Origin: an uncultured Tenacibaculum sp.
GTDB taxonomy: Bacteria > Bacteroidota > Bacteroidia > Flavobacteriales > Flavobacteriaceae
Assembly: GCA_947504185.1 (NCBI GenBank)
Contig: CANNGJ010000013.1
Span: forward strand, 1 to 64,000
Direction of reading: 5' to 3'
DNA: 64,000 nucleotides
Both the position numbers and the translations under genes were made by a program. Positions within the stretch are counted from its first letter, which is position 1, and each line of letters starts with the position of its first letter. Of this stretch, positions 41,438-52,195 are shown in pieces. The notes under the pieces were generated by a model that worked only from the letters and a program-made list of their open reading frames with translations, had not been told where the DNA came from and made no database searches.

Positions 41438-42148
41438 ATGAGTTTCTTAACAGCAGAATGGCGAAAATTAGTAATGGTTAATTACGAGGTAGATCCATCA
41501 ATTTTAAAACCGTATGTTCCTTACGGAACAGAACTAGATTTTTTCAAAGATAAATGCTATGTAAGTTTAGTTGGTTTTATGTTTTTAAATACAAAATTAT
41601 TAGGTTTTAAAATTCCGTTTCATAGAAATTTTGAAGAAGTAAATCTTCGTTTTTATGTAAAACGAAAGACGGATAATGGCTATAAAAGAGGTGTCGTCTT
41701 TATAAAAGAAATTGTGCCAAAACCTGCAATTACATTTGTAGCTAATACTTTTTATAATGAGAATTACGAAACCTTACCAATGAAGCATTCTTGGAATGTA
41801 AATGAAGAAGGTTTAAAAGTAAAGTATCAATGGAAAAAGAATAAAAACTGGAATTTAATAGAAATTGATGTTGAAAATTCAACGAATGAAATACAAGAAA
41901 ATTCAGTAATAGAATTTATATCAGAACATTATTGGGGTTATGCAAAAGAAACTAAAAGTAGAACTACAGAATATGAAGTAAAACACCCAAAATGGAAATA
42001 CTATTCAATAAAAAATTATACCATTTTAGTAGACTTTGAGTCGAATTATGGTGCTGATTTTAGCTTTTTAAATTCAAGAAATCCAAATTCGGTAATGCTT
42101 TTAGAAGGCTCTGAAATTTCTGTAGAGAATAAAAAGATTATAAAATAG
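41438..42148 (+). CDS. DUF2071 (YqjF-like) protein, second copy
   Basis: MSFLTAEWRKLVMVNYEVDPSILKPYVPYGTELDFFKDKCYVSLVGFMF. Confidence 0.82.
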   Translation: MSFLTAEWRKLVMVNYEVDPSILKPYVPYGTELDFFKDKCYVSLVGFMFLNTKLLGFKIPFHRNFEEVNLRFYVKRKTDNGYKRGVVFIKEIVPKPAITFVANTFYNENYETLPMKHSWNVNEEGLKVKYQWKKNKNWNLIEIDVENSTNEIQENSVIEFISEHYWGYAKETKSRTTEYEVKHPKWKYYSIKNYTILVDFESNYGADFSFLNSRNPNSVMLLEGSEISVENKKIIK

Positions 42149-42174
42149 ATTTATAGGGAAATTGCTAAAAAAGA

Positions 42175-42201
42175 AAATCTGCACAGATTCTGTGCAGATT
42201 T
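42175..42201. terminator. Bidirectional terminator
   Basis: AAATCTGCACAG-att-CTGTGCAGATTT between convergent genes. Confidence 0.8.
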
Positions 42202-42226
42202 ATTATTTATATGCAAACATTGTTTG

Positions 42227-45200
42227 CTACATATTCCTTCTATATTGTCCACCTACTTTAAATAAAGATTCGGTGATTTGACCTAAAGAACAAAATTTTG
42301 TTGCTTCCATTAATTTGTCAAATAAGTTTTCATTCTGAACAGCGGCTTCTTGTAAAATAGCTAATTGTTCTTGCACTTTTCCGTCGTTGGCTTTGTTCAA
42401 TAATTCTTTAGTTTTTATTTGAAATTGTTTTTCTTCTTCCGTTGCTCTGATTACTTCTGCAGGTTGAACTGTTGGAGATCCTTTAGAACTTAAGAAGGTG
42501 TTAACACCAATAATTGGGAACTCTCCTGTATGTTTTAACGTTTCATAATACAAACTTTCTTCTTGTATTTTAGAACGTTGATACATGGTTTCCATAGCTC
42601 CTAAAACGCCTCCACGTTCTGTAATTCTATCAAACTCTTGTAATACAGCTTCTTCTACTAAATCGGTTAATTCTTCAATAATAAATGCACCTTGAATCGG
42701 ATTTTCATTTTTAGCCAATCCTAATTCTTTGTTGATAATCAACTGAATTGCCATCGCTCTACGTACTGATTCTTCTGTAGGTGTAGTAATAGCTTCATCA
42801 TATGCATTGGTATGTAAAGAATTACAGTTATCGTTAATTGCGTATAAAGCCTGAAGTGTTGTACGAATGTCGTTAAAATCAATTTCTTGTGCGTGTAAAG
42901 AACGACCAGAAGTTTGAATGTGGTATTTTAACATTTGCGCTCTTGGATTTGCTCCGTATTTGTGCTTCATCGCTTTAGCCCAAATTTTACGCGCAACTCT
43001 ACCTATTACAGAATATTCTGGGTCAATTCCGTTTGAGAAAAAGAAGGATAAGTTTGGTCCAAACTTATTAATATCCATTCCTCTAGATAAATAGTATTCG
43101 ACATAGGTGAATCCGTTTGCTAAAGTCAATGCTAGTTGAGTAATTGGATTTGCCCCTGCTTCTGCGATATGATATCCAGATATAGAAACTGAATAAAAAT
43201 TACGGACTTGTTTGTTTATGAAATATTCTTGTACATCTCCCATTAAACGCAATGCGAATTCTGTTGAGAAAATACAAGTATTTTGCGCTTGATCTTCTTT
43301 TAAAATATCAGCCTGTACAGTACCACGAACTTGTGCTAAGGTAGTGGCTTTAATTTCGGCATATACATCGGCAGGTAAAACCATATCACCAGTTAAACCT
43401 AATAGCATTAAACCTAACCCGTTGTTTCCTTCAGGTAAACCACCTTGGTAAACAGGTCTGTCTAATCCTTTAGAATCGTAAACTTCTTTAAATTTAGCTT
43501 CAACTTGTTTTTCTAATTTATTTTCTTTGATGTATTTCTCACAATTCTGATCGATAGCTGCATTCATAAAGAATCCTAATAACATAGGAGCTGGACCATT
43601 AATTGTCATTGACACTGAAGTCATAGGGTGACTTAAATCGAAACCTGAGTATAATTTTTTAGCATCATCTAAACAGCAAATAGACACTCCTGCATTACCA
43701 ATTTTACCGTAAATGTCAGGTCGATGCCCAGGGTCATTACCATATAAAGTAACTGAATCAAAAGCTGTAGATAAACGTTTTGCTGGCATTCCTAAACTTA
43801 CGTAGTGAAAACGTCTGTTGGTTCTTTCCGGACCTCCTTCACCAGCAAACATTCTTGTTGGGTCTTCACCAGTACGTTTAAAGGGATATAATCCAGAAGC
43901 ATATGGGAATTCTCCCGGAACATTTTCTTGTAAATTCCAACGTAATAAATCTCCCCAAGCTTGATATTTAGGTAAAGCTACTTTTGGGATTTGTGAATGT
44001 GAAAGAGACTCAGTATGAGTTGCTATTTTAATTTCTTTATCACGTACTTTAAACGTGTAAATTGGGTTTTTGTATTTCTGAACTTTCTCTTGCCAGTTTA
44101 AAATAACTTCCCAGTTATGGTTGTCAAGATTTAGTTTTACTTTGTCAAATTGAGCAATTAATAACTTTACGAAATCTTGTTCATCATTTTGAACTTGTTT
44201 CAGAATCTCATCTTCATTTAAACCAGTTTTAATAATTTCAACTGGCGAATTTGTTATTGATTCTATAGTTTGGTGAATACCATATAGTTTTTGAGCAACA
44301 ATAACTTGGTCATCTACCTTTTTATCATAAGCTCTATTGTTTTCTGAGATTTCAGATAAATAACGAACTCTACTCGGTGGAATTACAAATATCTTTTCAG
44401 ACATTTCTTTGGTAATTTCCATATTTGATTTCAAATCAGCTCCTGTTTTTTCAACCAACTTATCCATAATACGTTTGTACAACGTATTCATTCCAGGATC
44501 GTTAAATTGAGAAGCAATCGTACCAAAAACAGGCATATCATCCATATGAACATCCCAAAGATTATTGTTACGCATGTATTGTTTCTTTACATCGCGAATA
44601 GCATCTAAAGCACCACGCTTGTCAAATTTATTGATGGCAACTAAATCAGCAAAATCTAACATGTCGATTTTTTCTAATTGAGTAGCAGCACCAAATTCTG
44701 GAGTCATTACATATAATGAAGTATCAGAATGCTCTATAATTTCTGTATCAGATTGTCCGATACCAGAAGTTTCTAATATGATTAAATCAAACTCAGCAGC
44801 TTTTAAAACTTCTACAGCTTCGTTTACATATTTAGATAAGGCTAAATTCGATTGACGAGTAGCTAAAGAACGCATATATACACGTTCGTCATTAATAGCA
44901 TTCATACGAATACGGTCGCCTAATAATGCACCACCTGTTTTACGTTTAGATGGATCTACAGAAATTAATCCAATAGTTTTATTTGGGAAGTCGATTAAAA
45001 AGCGACGAACTAACTCATCTACTAAACTCGATTTACCAGCACCTCCAGTACCTGTAATACCTAATACAGGAGTTTTAGAATTTTTATTTTTCTCATGAAT
45101 AATATCTAAACTTTCTTTGGCAATTTCAGGGAAATTTTCAGCAGAAGAAATTACACGAGCGATGCTACCAATTTCTTTTTTAGCTAAATGATTTACTTCT

Positions 45201-45658
45201 CCGTTCAATACATCACCAATTGCAAAATCAGATTGTTGTACCAAATCGTTAATCATTCCTTGTAATCCTAATTCACGACCATCATCAGGAGAGTAAATAC
45301 GTGTAATTCCGTAATCCATTAATTCCTTAATTTCTTCAGGAAGGATTACTCCGCCACCTCCACCAAATATTTTAATATGTTCTGCACCTTTTTCTTTCAA
45401 AAGATCATACATGTATTTAAAATATTCATTGTGTCCACCTTGGTACGATGTCATTGCAATAGCATTGGCATCTTCTTGAATTGCACAGTTTACTACTTCT
45501 TCAACACTTCTATCATGTCCTAAGTGAATAACTTCAACCCCAGTAGATTGTATAATTCTACGCATTATGTTAATGGCAGCATCGTGTCCATCAAAAAGAG
45601 ATGCAGCAGTTACAATTCGTACTTTATGTTTTGGTTTATATGGTGCTATTTGTTCCAT
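42227..45658 (-). CDS. icmF: Fused isobutyryl-CoA mutase (B12-binding domain, G-protein chaperone, mutase)
   Basis: [48 protein letters not shown]; 1143 aa single polypeptide. Confidence 0.88.
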   Translation of the reverse strand: MEQIAPYKPKHKVRIVTAASLFDGHDAAINIMRRIIQSTGVEVIHLGHDRSVEEVVNCAIQEDANAIAMTSYQGGHNEYFKYMYDLLKEKGAEHIKIFGGGGGVILPEEIKELMDYGITRIYSPDDGRELGLQGMINDLVQQSDFAIGDVLNGEVNHLAKKEIGSIARVISSAENFPEIAKESLDIIHEKNKNSKTPVLGITGTGGAGKSSLVDELVRRFLIDFPNKTIGLISVDPSKRKTGGALLGDRIRMNAINDERVYMRSLATRQSNLALSKYVNEAVEVLKAAEFDLIILETSGIGQSDTEIIEHSDTSLYVMTPEFGAATQLEKIDMLDFADLVAINKFDKRGALDAIRDVKKQYMRNNNLWDVHMDDMPVFGTIASQFNDPGMNTLYKRIMDKLVEKTGADLKSNMEITKEMSEKIFVIPPSRVRYLSEISENNRAYDKKVDDQVIVAQKLYGIHQTIESITNSPVEIIKTGLNEDEILKQVQNDEQDFVKLLIAQFDKVKLNLDNHNWEVILNWQEKVQKYKNPIYTFKVRDKEIKIATHTESLSHSQIPKVALPKYQAWGDLLRWNLQENVPGEFPYASGLYPFKRTGEDPTRMFAGEGGPERTNRRFHYVSLGMPAKRLSTAFDSVTLYGNDPGHRPDIYGKIGNAGVSICCLDDAKKLYSGFDLSHPMTSVSMTINGPAPMLLGFFMNAAIDQNCEKYIKENKLEKQVEAKFKEVYDSKGLDRPVYQGGLPEGNNGLGLMLLGLTGDMVLPADVYAEIKATTLAQVRGTVQADILKEDQAQNTCIFSTEFALRLMGDVQEYFINKQVRNFYSVSISGYHIAEAGANPITQLALTLANGFTYVEYYLSRGMDINKFGPNLSFFFSNGIDPEYSVIGRVARKIWAKAMKHKYGANPRAQMLKYHIQTSGRSLHAQEIDFNDIRTTLQALYAINDNCNSLHTNAYDEAITTPTEESVRRAMAIQLIINKELGLAKNENPIQGAFIIEELTDLVEEAVLQEFDRITERGGVLGAMETMYQRSKIQEESLYYETLKHTGEFPIIGVNTFLSSKGSPTVQPAEVIRATEEEKQFQIKTKELLNKANDGKVQEQLAILQEAAVQNENLFDKLMEATKFCSLGQITESLFKVGGQYRRNM
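44184..44209. repeat. Dispersed-repeat-like segment in icmF coding sequence
   Basis: tcattttgaacttgtttcagaatctc; imperfect dyad ATTTTGAA-CTTGT-TTCAGAAT; encodes EILKQVQND. Confidence 0.6.
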
Positions 45659-45728
45659 TCGTAAATTTTAAAGAAAATTGGGTGTGCAATTTACGAATTT
45701 CTTAAAAGATATAAGAATTCTTTAGAGA

Positions 45729-46052
45729 TTATAAATAGTTAAGAAAAGTCCAAAACTTTCTCTTCTCTAAATAATATAGATTATTTTCATTCATATATGC
45801 TTCACGCTCAAAGCTTAAGTTTTTATATGCAAGAAAACCGTTTTTGTATTTGATAAGCTTAATAGACCATTCAAGTCCATAAAAAAGATAAAAGAAAATG
45901 ATCAACAACTCTTGTTGCTGCTTTAAATGAATCTTTTCATGATTTATTAGTTCTGCATTGTGCTTTAAATCTTTTCGTTTTAAAAAGATAAAAGGAAATA
46001 AAGTTAAGCCTACAAAGCCTTTAGGAACGATATGTTTAGAAATTAAAATCAT
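45729..46052 (-). CDS. Small membrane protein with HEXXH, M56-like minimal gluzincin candidate
   Basis: LINHEKIHLKQQ, hydrophobic helix, SFEREAY. Confidence 0.5.
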   Translation of the reverse strand: MILISKHIVPKGFVGLTLFPFIFLKRKDLKHNAELINHEKIHLKQQQELLIIFFYLFYGLEWSIKLIKYKNGFLAYKNLSFEREAYMNENNLYYLEKRKFWTFLNYL

Positions 46053-46107
46053 AGAAATTACGATGTAAAAATAACCATTTCTATTTAAGTGTTATTTATA
46101 CCGAGTT

Positions 46108-46992
46108 TTATGAGTTGATTTTTTCTAAAAGTGAAGCTAATATCGGATTTCTATTATTCTTGTCCCAAACTACTGATAAAGTAGTTCTTTGTGATATGTT
46201 GTTGAGCTCTATAAATTTTACATTCATGTCATATCCTTTTTGTAATGATTTAGGTACAATAGATAAACCAAAGCCATTTTCAACAAGTTTGTATATAGAA
46301 GCAGCATGAATCGTGTTATGAGAAACTATAGGAGTAAAATTATGCTCATTAAAAATCTGCATTATTTTTTCATAATAAGATGGGCTGTAGGATGGATCGA
46401 ATAAAATAAAAGGTTCATCTTTTAGTTGTTCTAAACTTTTAAAGGTTGAAGAGTTTATGAAATGATTTTTAGGTAAAACTAAACAAAAAGATTCTTTTAA
46501 AATTGGTTTTATAGCTAGACCTCTAGGGACTTTGTCTAAGCGAACAAAACCTACATCAATATCATGAGATAATAAATTATCAATTTGTTTTTGATTGTCC
46601 ATTTCTTTTAACCCAAACTGAGCATTTGGATGCTCTTTTTTAAATTGAATTAACAAGTTGGGAATGATGTCTTGCATAGCGGAACCTACATAGCCAAACT
46701 CTAATCTTCCTTGTTTTCCTTCTTGTAATAATTTAGCATAATCTAAAATATTATCTAGCTTTTTTAGGTTTCGAGTAAGTTCATTTTTAAGATACACTCC
46801 TGCGGGAGTTAATTGCACTTTTCGGTTGTGTCGGATAAATAATTGAATGCCTAAATCTTCTTCCATTTGTTTGATTTGTCGGCTTAATCCTGGTTGAGAA
46901 ATAAACAAACGTTCGGCAGCTTTTCTAAAATGTAAATCTTCAGCTACTGCTAAAAAATATCGAAAATGTCGTAATTCAATTTGATAACTCAT
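46108..46992 (-). CDS. LysR family transcriptional regulator
   Basis: ELRHFRYFLAVAEDLHFRKAAERLFISQPGLSRQIKQMEEDLG. Confidence 0.93.
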   Translation of the reverse strand: MSYQIELRHFRYFLAVAEDLHFRKAAERLFISQPGLSRQIKQMEEDLGIQLFIRHNRKVQLTPAGVYLKNELTRNLKKLDNILDYAKLLQEGKQGRLEFGYVGSAMQDIIPNLLIQFKKEHPNAQFGLKEMDNQKQIDNLLSHDIDVGFVRLDKVPRGLAIKPILKESFCLVLPKNHFINSSTFKSLEQLKDEPFILFDPSYSPSYYEKIMQIFNEHNFTPIVSHNTIHAASIYKLVENGFGLSIVPKSLQKGYDMNVKFIELNNISQRTTLSVVWDKNNRNPILASLLEKINS

Positions 46993-47033
46993 GGTTATTA
47001 ATTGTTAATAATAATGATATTGTTGGTTATCAA
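46981..47033. promoter_or_regulatory. Candidate LysR operator, inverted repeat TTGATAAC...GTTATCAA with an internal ATAAC-N5-GTTAT
   Basis: Arms 46981-46988 and 47026-47033 in the LysR/hutH divergent region. Confidence 0.5.
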
Positions 47034-47042
47034 AAATAAAAA

Positions 47043-47050
47043 TAACTTTG
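47043..47050 (+). promoter_or_regulatory. -7 box TAACTTTG for hutH
   Basis: TAnnTTTG; TTG at 17-nt spacing. Confidence 0.5.
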
Positions 47051-47070
47051 TAAAAAATGAAATAAAAGAC

Positions 47071-48558
47071 ATGTTTAAATACGGAATAGATCAATTAACG
47101 GTAGATAAAGTAATTGCCATTGCAGATGGAACTTTAAAAGCGGAGATTACAGCAGAAGCTCAAGAGAAAGTGAATGTATGTAGGAAGAAAGTAGAAGTAA
47201 TGGCAAATTCAGATGCTGCTGTTTACGGAATCAATACAGGATTTGGGCCTTTATGTGATGTGCAAATTACACCAGAGGAGACTAGTAAGTTACAAGAGAA
47301 CTTATTAATTACACATGCAGTAGGGGTAGGAAACCCTATAGATAAGAAACTTTCTAAAATCATGATGATTTGTAAAGTACAGGCATTATGTCAAGGATTT
47401 TCGGGAGTGCGGTTAGAAATGATTAACCGTATAATATATTTCATAGAGAACGATTTATTGCCAGTAGTTCCTGAACAAGGATCCGTTGGTGCTTCAGGAG
47501 ATTTAGCGCCTTTATCGCATCTTTTTTTACCATTATTAGGAGAAGGAGAATTTTGGGTAGGTGATAAAATTGAGCCAGCAAAAGAAGTATTAGCAAAAAA
47601 CAATTTAGAACCATTAGTGTTAGAGGCTAAAGAAGGTTTAGGTTTAATTAACGGAACACAATTTATTCTAGCACATGCTATCTTAGGATTGAAAAAAATG
47701 GAATATCTATTAAACTTAGCTGATGTTGCAGGAGCTATGACTTTAGAAGGCTATTCAGGAAATGTATCGCCATTTAAAGAAGAATTGCATAAAATTCGTC
47801 CATTTAAAGGAAATTTAAAAGTAGCTGAGCGCATGCGAATGTTATTAAAAGATTCTCAAAATGTAGAAGATGCAAGTTTTCCAAGAGTGCAAGATCCGTA
47901 TTCAATTCGTTGTATGCCACAAGTGCATGGAGCTTCAAGAAATGCCTATGCGCATTTAAAAGAATTAGCAGAAATAGAAATGAATTCTGTTACCGATAAT
48001 CCAATTGTATTAAGTGAAACCGAAGCAATATCTGGAGGTAATTTTCATGGCCAACCTTTAGCAATGGCTTTAGACTATGCTTCAATCGCAGCATCTGAAT
48101 TAGGAAATATTGCAGACAGACGTTGTTATTTATTGTTAGAAGGAAAGTATGGGTTGCCTAGGTTACTTACTGAAGCAGGAGGATTAAATTCAGGTTTTAT
48201 GATTCCTCAATACACTACAGCGGCATTGGTGACTGAAAATAAATCATTGTGTTTCCCGCCGTCGGCAGATAGTGTTCCAACATCATTAGGGCAAGAAGAT
48301 CATGTTTCTATGGGAAGTATTTCGGGACGTAAATTCAATCAAATCCTAGGAAATATAGATAAAATATTTGCAATAGAGTTTATGTATGCAGCACAAGCTA
48401 TGGATTTTAGAAGACCAAATACATTTTCACCTATCATAGAAGGTAATTTTAAGTTAATTAGAAATAAAGTAGCTAAATTAGAAGAGGATCGTATACTTAA
48501 AGATGATATTAATACATTGGTGAATATGGTTAAAAATCAAAAGTTTAAAGTAGCTTAA
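47071..48558 (+). CDS. hutH: Histidine ammonia-lyase
   Basis: GSVGASGDLAPLSH MIO motif; ATG chosen at MFKYGIDQLT. Confidence 0.93.
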   Translation: MFKYGIDQLTVDKVIAIADGTLKAEITAEAQEKVNVCRKKVEVMANSDAAVYGINTGFGPLCDVQITPEETSKLQENLLITHAVGVGNPIDKKLSKIMMICKVQALCQGFSGVRLEMINRIIYFIENDLLPVVPEQGSVGASGDLAPLSHLFLPLLGEGEFWVGDKIEPAKEVLAKNNLEPLVLEAKEGLGLINGTQFILAHAILGLKKMEYLLNLADVAGAMTLEGYSGNVSPFKEELHKIRPFKGNLKVAERMRMLLKDSQNVEDASFPRVQDPYSIRCMPQVHGASRNAYAHLKELAEIEMNSVTDNPIVLSETEAISGGNFHGQPLAMALDYASIAASELGNIADRRCYLLLEGKYGLPRLLTEAGGLNSGFMIPQYTTAALVTENKSLCFPPSADSVPTSLGQEDHVSMGSISGRKFNQILGNIDKIFAIEFMYAAQAMDFRRPNTFSPIIEGNFKLIRNKVAKLEEDRILKDDINTLVNMVKNQKFKVA

Positions 48559-48571
48559 AAAAGATAATAAA

Positions 48572-50566
48572 ATGACATTTAAAGAGCAAATAAAACAAGG
48601 TATTCCTAACGAGTTACCAGAAATGCCAGTTTACGATTCCTCGATAAACAGAGCGCCAAAACGTAAAGAAATTTTAACTGCTGAAGAAAAAAAATTAGCG
48701 TTAAAAAATGCACTTCGTTATTTTGATAAAAAACACCACGAAGTTTTATTACCAGAATTTGCTAAGGAATTAGAAGATTACGGTAGAATATATATGTATA
48801 GATTTAGACCAACATATAGAATGTATGCAAGAGATATTGCTGAATATCCAGGTAAATCTGAGCAAGCAAAATCAATTATGTTGATGATTCAGAATAATTT
48901 AGATTATGCAGTAGCGCAACATCCTCATGAATTAATTACCTATGGAGGAAATGGAGCGGTTTTTTCTAATTGGGCACAATATTTATTAACGATGCAATAT
49001 TTATCTGAAATGACAGATAAGCAAACGTTAACCATGTATTCTGGTCATCCAATGGGATTGTTTCCTTCTCATAAAGATGCACCAAGAGTTGTGGTAACAA
49101 ACGGAATGGTAATTCCTAATTATTCGCAGCCAGACGACTGGGAAAGAATGAACGCTTTAGGAGTTTCTCAATACGGTCAAATGACTGCGGGGAGTTATAT
49201 GTACATTGGTCCACAAGGAATTGTACATGGAACAACAATTACCGTTTTAAATGGTTTTCGAAAAATTAAAAAAGAACCTAAAGGAAACTTATTTGTAACT
49301 GCTGGTTTAGGTGGTATGAGTGGAGCGCAACCAAAAGCAGGAAATATTGCAGGTTGTATTACGGTGTGTGCTGAGGTAAATCCGAAGATTACGCAAATTC
49401 GTTTAGAGCAAGGTTGGATTGATGAAAAAATTACTGATTTAGATGAATTAGTTGATCGAGTAAAATCAGCAAAAGAAAACAAAGAAACAGTTTCAATCGC
49501 TTATTTAGGAAACATTGTTGAGGTTTGGGAAAAGTTTGATGAAGCGAATGTGCATATCGATTTAGGATCAGATCAAACATCATTACACAATCCATGGGCT
49601 GGTGGTTACTATCCGGTTGATATTTCGTTTGAAGATGCTAATGAAATGATGGCAAATAAACCTGAATTATTCAAGGAGAAAGTACAAGAAACGTTGCGTC
49701 GTCATGCAAAAGCAATAAACAAGCACACAGCAAAAGGAACGTATTTCTTTGATTATGGAAATGCATTTTTGTTAGAAGCAAGTAGAGCAGGAGCAAATGT
49801 AATGGCAGAGAACCCTACCATTGGTAGAGAGTTTAAATACCCATCTTATGTACAGGATATCATGGGGCCAATGTGTTTTGATTATGGTTTTGGACCATTC
49901 CGTTGGGTTTGTACTTCAGGGGATCCGAAAGATTTAGCTAAAACAGATGCGATTGCTTGTAAAGTATTAGAAAAAATAAAAAAGAACTCACCAGAGGAGA
50001 TTCAGCAACAAATGGCTGATAATATTCAGTGGATTAAAGGAGCGCAAGAAAATAAATTAGTAGTAGGTTCACAAGCACGTATTTTATACGCAGATGCTGA
50101 AGGACGTATGAAAATTGCTGAAGCTTTTAATAAAGCCATTAAAAAAGGTAAAATAGGAAATGTAGTATTAGGACGTGATCATCATGATGTATCTGGAACG
50201 GATTCACCGTATCGTGAAACATCAAATATTTATGATGGTTCTCGTTATACTGCTGATATGGCTATTCATAATGTAATCGGAGATAGTTTTAGAGGAGCTA
50301 CTTGGGTCTCAATCCACAATGGTGGTGGAGTAGGTTGGGGAGAAGTTATTAATGGAGGATTTGGCATGCTTCTTGATGGTTCTAAAGATGCATCAAGACG
50401 CTTAAAATCAATGCTTTTCTGGGATGTGAATAACGGAATTTCACGACGTAGTTGGGCAAGAAATGAAGGAGCAGTATTTGCTATTAAAAGAGCAATGAAA
50501 ACTGAAAAGAAATTAAAAGTAACAGTTCCTAATTTAGTGGATGATGCATTGTTAGATAATGTATAA
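48572..50566 (+). CDS. hutU: Urocanate hydratase
   Basis: YGGNGAVFSNWAQYLLTMQYLSEM; DQTSLHNPWAGGYYPV; VSIHNGGGVGWGE. Confidence 0.93.
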   Translation: MTFKEQIKQGIPNELPEMPVYDSSINRAPKRKEILTAEEKKLALKNALRYFDKKHHEVLLPEFAKELEDYGRIYMYRFRPTYRMYARDIAEYPGKSEQAKSIMLMIQNNLDYAVAQHPHELITYGGNGAVFSNWAQYLLTMQYLSEMTDKQTLTMYSGHPMGLFPSHKDAPRVVVTNGMVIPNYSQPDDWERMNALGVSQYGQMTAGSYMYIGPQGIVHGTTITVLNGFRKIKKEPKGNLFVTAGLGGMSGAQPKAGNIAGCITVCAEVNPKITQIRLEQGWIDEKITDLDELVDRVKSAKENKETVSIAYLGNIVEVWEKFDEANVHIDLGSDQTSLHNPWAGGYYPVDISFEDANEMMANKPELFKEKVQETLRRHAKAINKHTAKGTYFFDYGNAFLLEASRAGANVMAENPTIGREFKYPSYVQDIMGPMCFDYGFGPFRWVCTSGDPKDLAKTDAIACKVLEKIKKNSPEEIQQQMADNIQWIKGAQENKLVVGSQARILYADAEGRMKIAEAFNKAIKKGKIGNVVLGRDHHDVSGTDSPYRETSNIYDGSRYTADMAIHNVIGDSFRGATWVSIHNGGGVGWGEVINGGFGMLLDGSKDASRRLKSMLFWDVNNGISRRSWARNEGAVFAIKRAMKTEKKLKVTVPNLVDDALLDNV

Positions 50567-50577
50567 ACCCTAAGAAA

Positions 50578-51123
50578 ATGAAAATAACGAAATTACTTTT
50601 TTTACCAATTATTACTTTGTTGATGATTTCTTGTAGCTCTATACGAGTGGCAACAGATTATGATACAAAAGCAGATTTTAATCAATACAAAACATTTGCG
50701 TTTTACAAAACGGGAATAGATAAGGCATCTATTTCTGATTTAGATAAAAAACGAATTATGCGTGCTGTTGAATCTGAATTATTAGCAAAAGGAATGACAA
50801 AATCATCTACGCCAGATGTATTGGTTAGTCTTTTTACAAAGAGTAGAGAACGAGTTAATATTACCGATAACAATTGGGGATATGGTTATGGTTGGGGCTG
50901 GAATCCATGGATGTGGAACGGAGCTAATCGTTTAAATGTAAACCAATATACTGAAGGTACTTTGTTTATAGATATTCTAGATGCTAAAAAGAAAGAATTA
51001 GTATGGCAAGGAATTGGTACTGGAGCTTTAAAAATGAGTAATGTAGAGAAAAGAGAAGCTCGTATAAAAGAATTTGTTGGAGAAATAATGTCGAAATACC
51101 CTCCAGGAAGCGAGAAAAAGTAA
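50578..51123 (+). CDS. DUF4136 family lipoprotein
   Basis: Lipobox MISCSS; VATDYDTKADFNQYKTFAFY. Confidence 0.8.
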   Translation: MKITKLLFLPIITLLMISCSSIRVATDYDTKADFNQYKTFAFYKTGIDKASISDLDKKRIMRAVESELLAKGMTKSSTPDVLVSLFTKSRERVNITDNNWGYGYGWGWNPWMWNGANRLNVNQYTEGTLFIDILDAKKKELVWQGIGTGALKMSNVEKREARIKEFVGEIMSKYPPGSEKK

Positions 51124-51146
51124 TTTTAAAGAATATTTAGATTATA

Positions 51147-51183
51147 AAAAAACGTCAAGCTAATTTTAAGCTTGACGTTTTTT
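51147..51183. terminator. Terminator hairpin
   Basis: AAAAAACGTCAAGCT-N7-AGCTTGACGTTTTTT, 15-bp stem. Confidence 0.85.
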
Positions 51184-51269
51184 ATTAAAAAATGTTAAAA
51201 AAAATGTAACGAATTGCTTTTTTTTTCATCTGATAGTCAATTAATAAAATCAACAAAAATCAAAATACT

Positions 51270-52157
51270 ATGAGATTAGTTATAGAAAATTTAACTAAAA
51301 CCTATAAAAATGGTGTAAGAGCTATTGATAATTTAAATTTAGAAATAGGAACAGGAATGTTTGGGTTATTAGGACCTAACGGAGCAGGGAAATCATCTTT
51401 AATGAGAACGATTGCAACATTGCAAAGTCCAGATAGCGGTTCTATTACTTTTGATGGAATTAACGTACTAGAAAACCCAATGGAGTTTAGAAAAATTTTA
51501 GGATACTTACCACAATCATTTGGTGTATACCCTAAGATGTCAGCAGAAGAGTTGTTAGATTATTTTGCAACTTTAAAAGGAGTAAGTTCAAAAGATGACC
51601 GCCAAAAATTAGTAAAAGAAGTACTTGAAATTACAAATTTATATGAGGTTCGTAAAAAATATGTAGCAGGCTATTCTGGAGGAATGAAACAACGTTTCGG
51701 AATTGCTCAATTACTTTTAAATAATCCTAAATTAATTATTGTTGATGAGCCTACAGCAGGTTTAGATCCAGCAGAGCGCCATCGTTTTTTAAATGTATTA
51801 CGTGAGGTAGGAACAAATTCAACAGTTATATTTTCAACTCATATTGTAGAAGATGTGAAAGAGTTGTGTAATGAAATGGCAATTTTAAATGGAGGAAAAA
51901 TTTTAAAGCATACAACTCCAATAGAAGCAACAGAAGAAGTTAAAGGTCATATTTGGACCAAGAAAATTGATCGAGATGATTTAGAGAGTATGGAAGCAAC
52001 ATACAATGTATTGTCTTCAAATTACAATCAAGATAATTCGTTAAATATTAGAGTATATGCTCAAGAGAAACCAGCAGAAGACTTTGTAGTTACAGAGCCG
52101 CAGTTAGACGATGTGTATTTTATTGCTTTAAAACAAGATGAACCAGCAACGGTTTAA
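51270..52157 (+). CDS. ABC transporter ATP-binding protein
   Basis: LLGPNGAGKSSLMRT; YSGGMKQRFGIAQ; LIIVDEPTAGLDP. Confidence 0.93.
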   Translation: MRLVIENLTKTYKNGVRAIDNLNLEIGTGMFGLLGPNGAGKSSLMRTIATLQSPDSGSITFDGINVLENPMEFRKILGYLPQSFGVYPKMSAEELLDYFATLKGVSSKDDRQKLVKEVLEITNLYEVRKKYVAGYSGGMKQRFGIAQLLLNNPKLIIVDEPTAGLDPAERHRFLNVLREVGTNSTVIFSTHIVEDVKELCNEMAILNGGKILKHTTPIEATEEVKGHIWTKKIDRDDLESMEATYNVLSSNYNQDNSLNIRVYAQEKPAEDFVVTEPQLDDVYFIALKQDEPATV

Positions 52158-52195
52158 TCAGTTTTAAAAAAAATTAACTTAAAAAAATAAAACAC

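Noticed and set aside
45659-45728. Possible cobalamin riboswitch upstream of B12-dependent icmF
   Set aside because: Only about 70 nt, no B12-box-like sequence or suitable structure seen.
49195-49482. 95-aa - strand ORF inside hutU
   Set aside because: Shadow ORF of a conserved enzyme.
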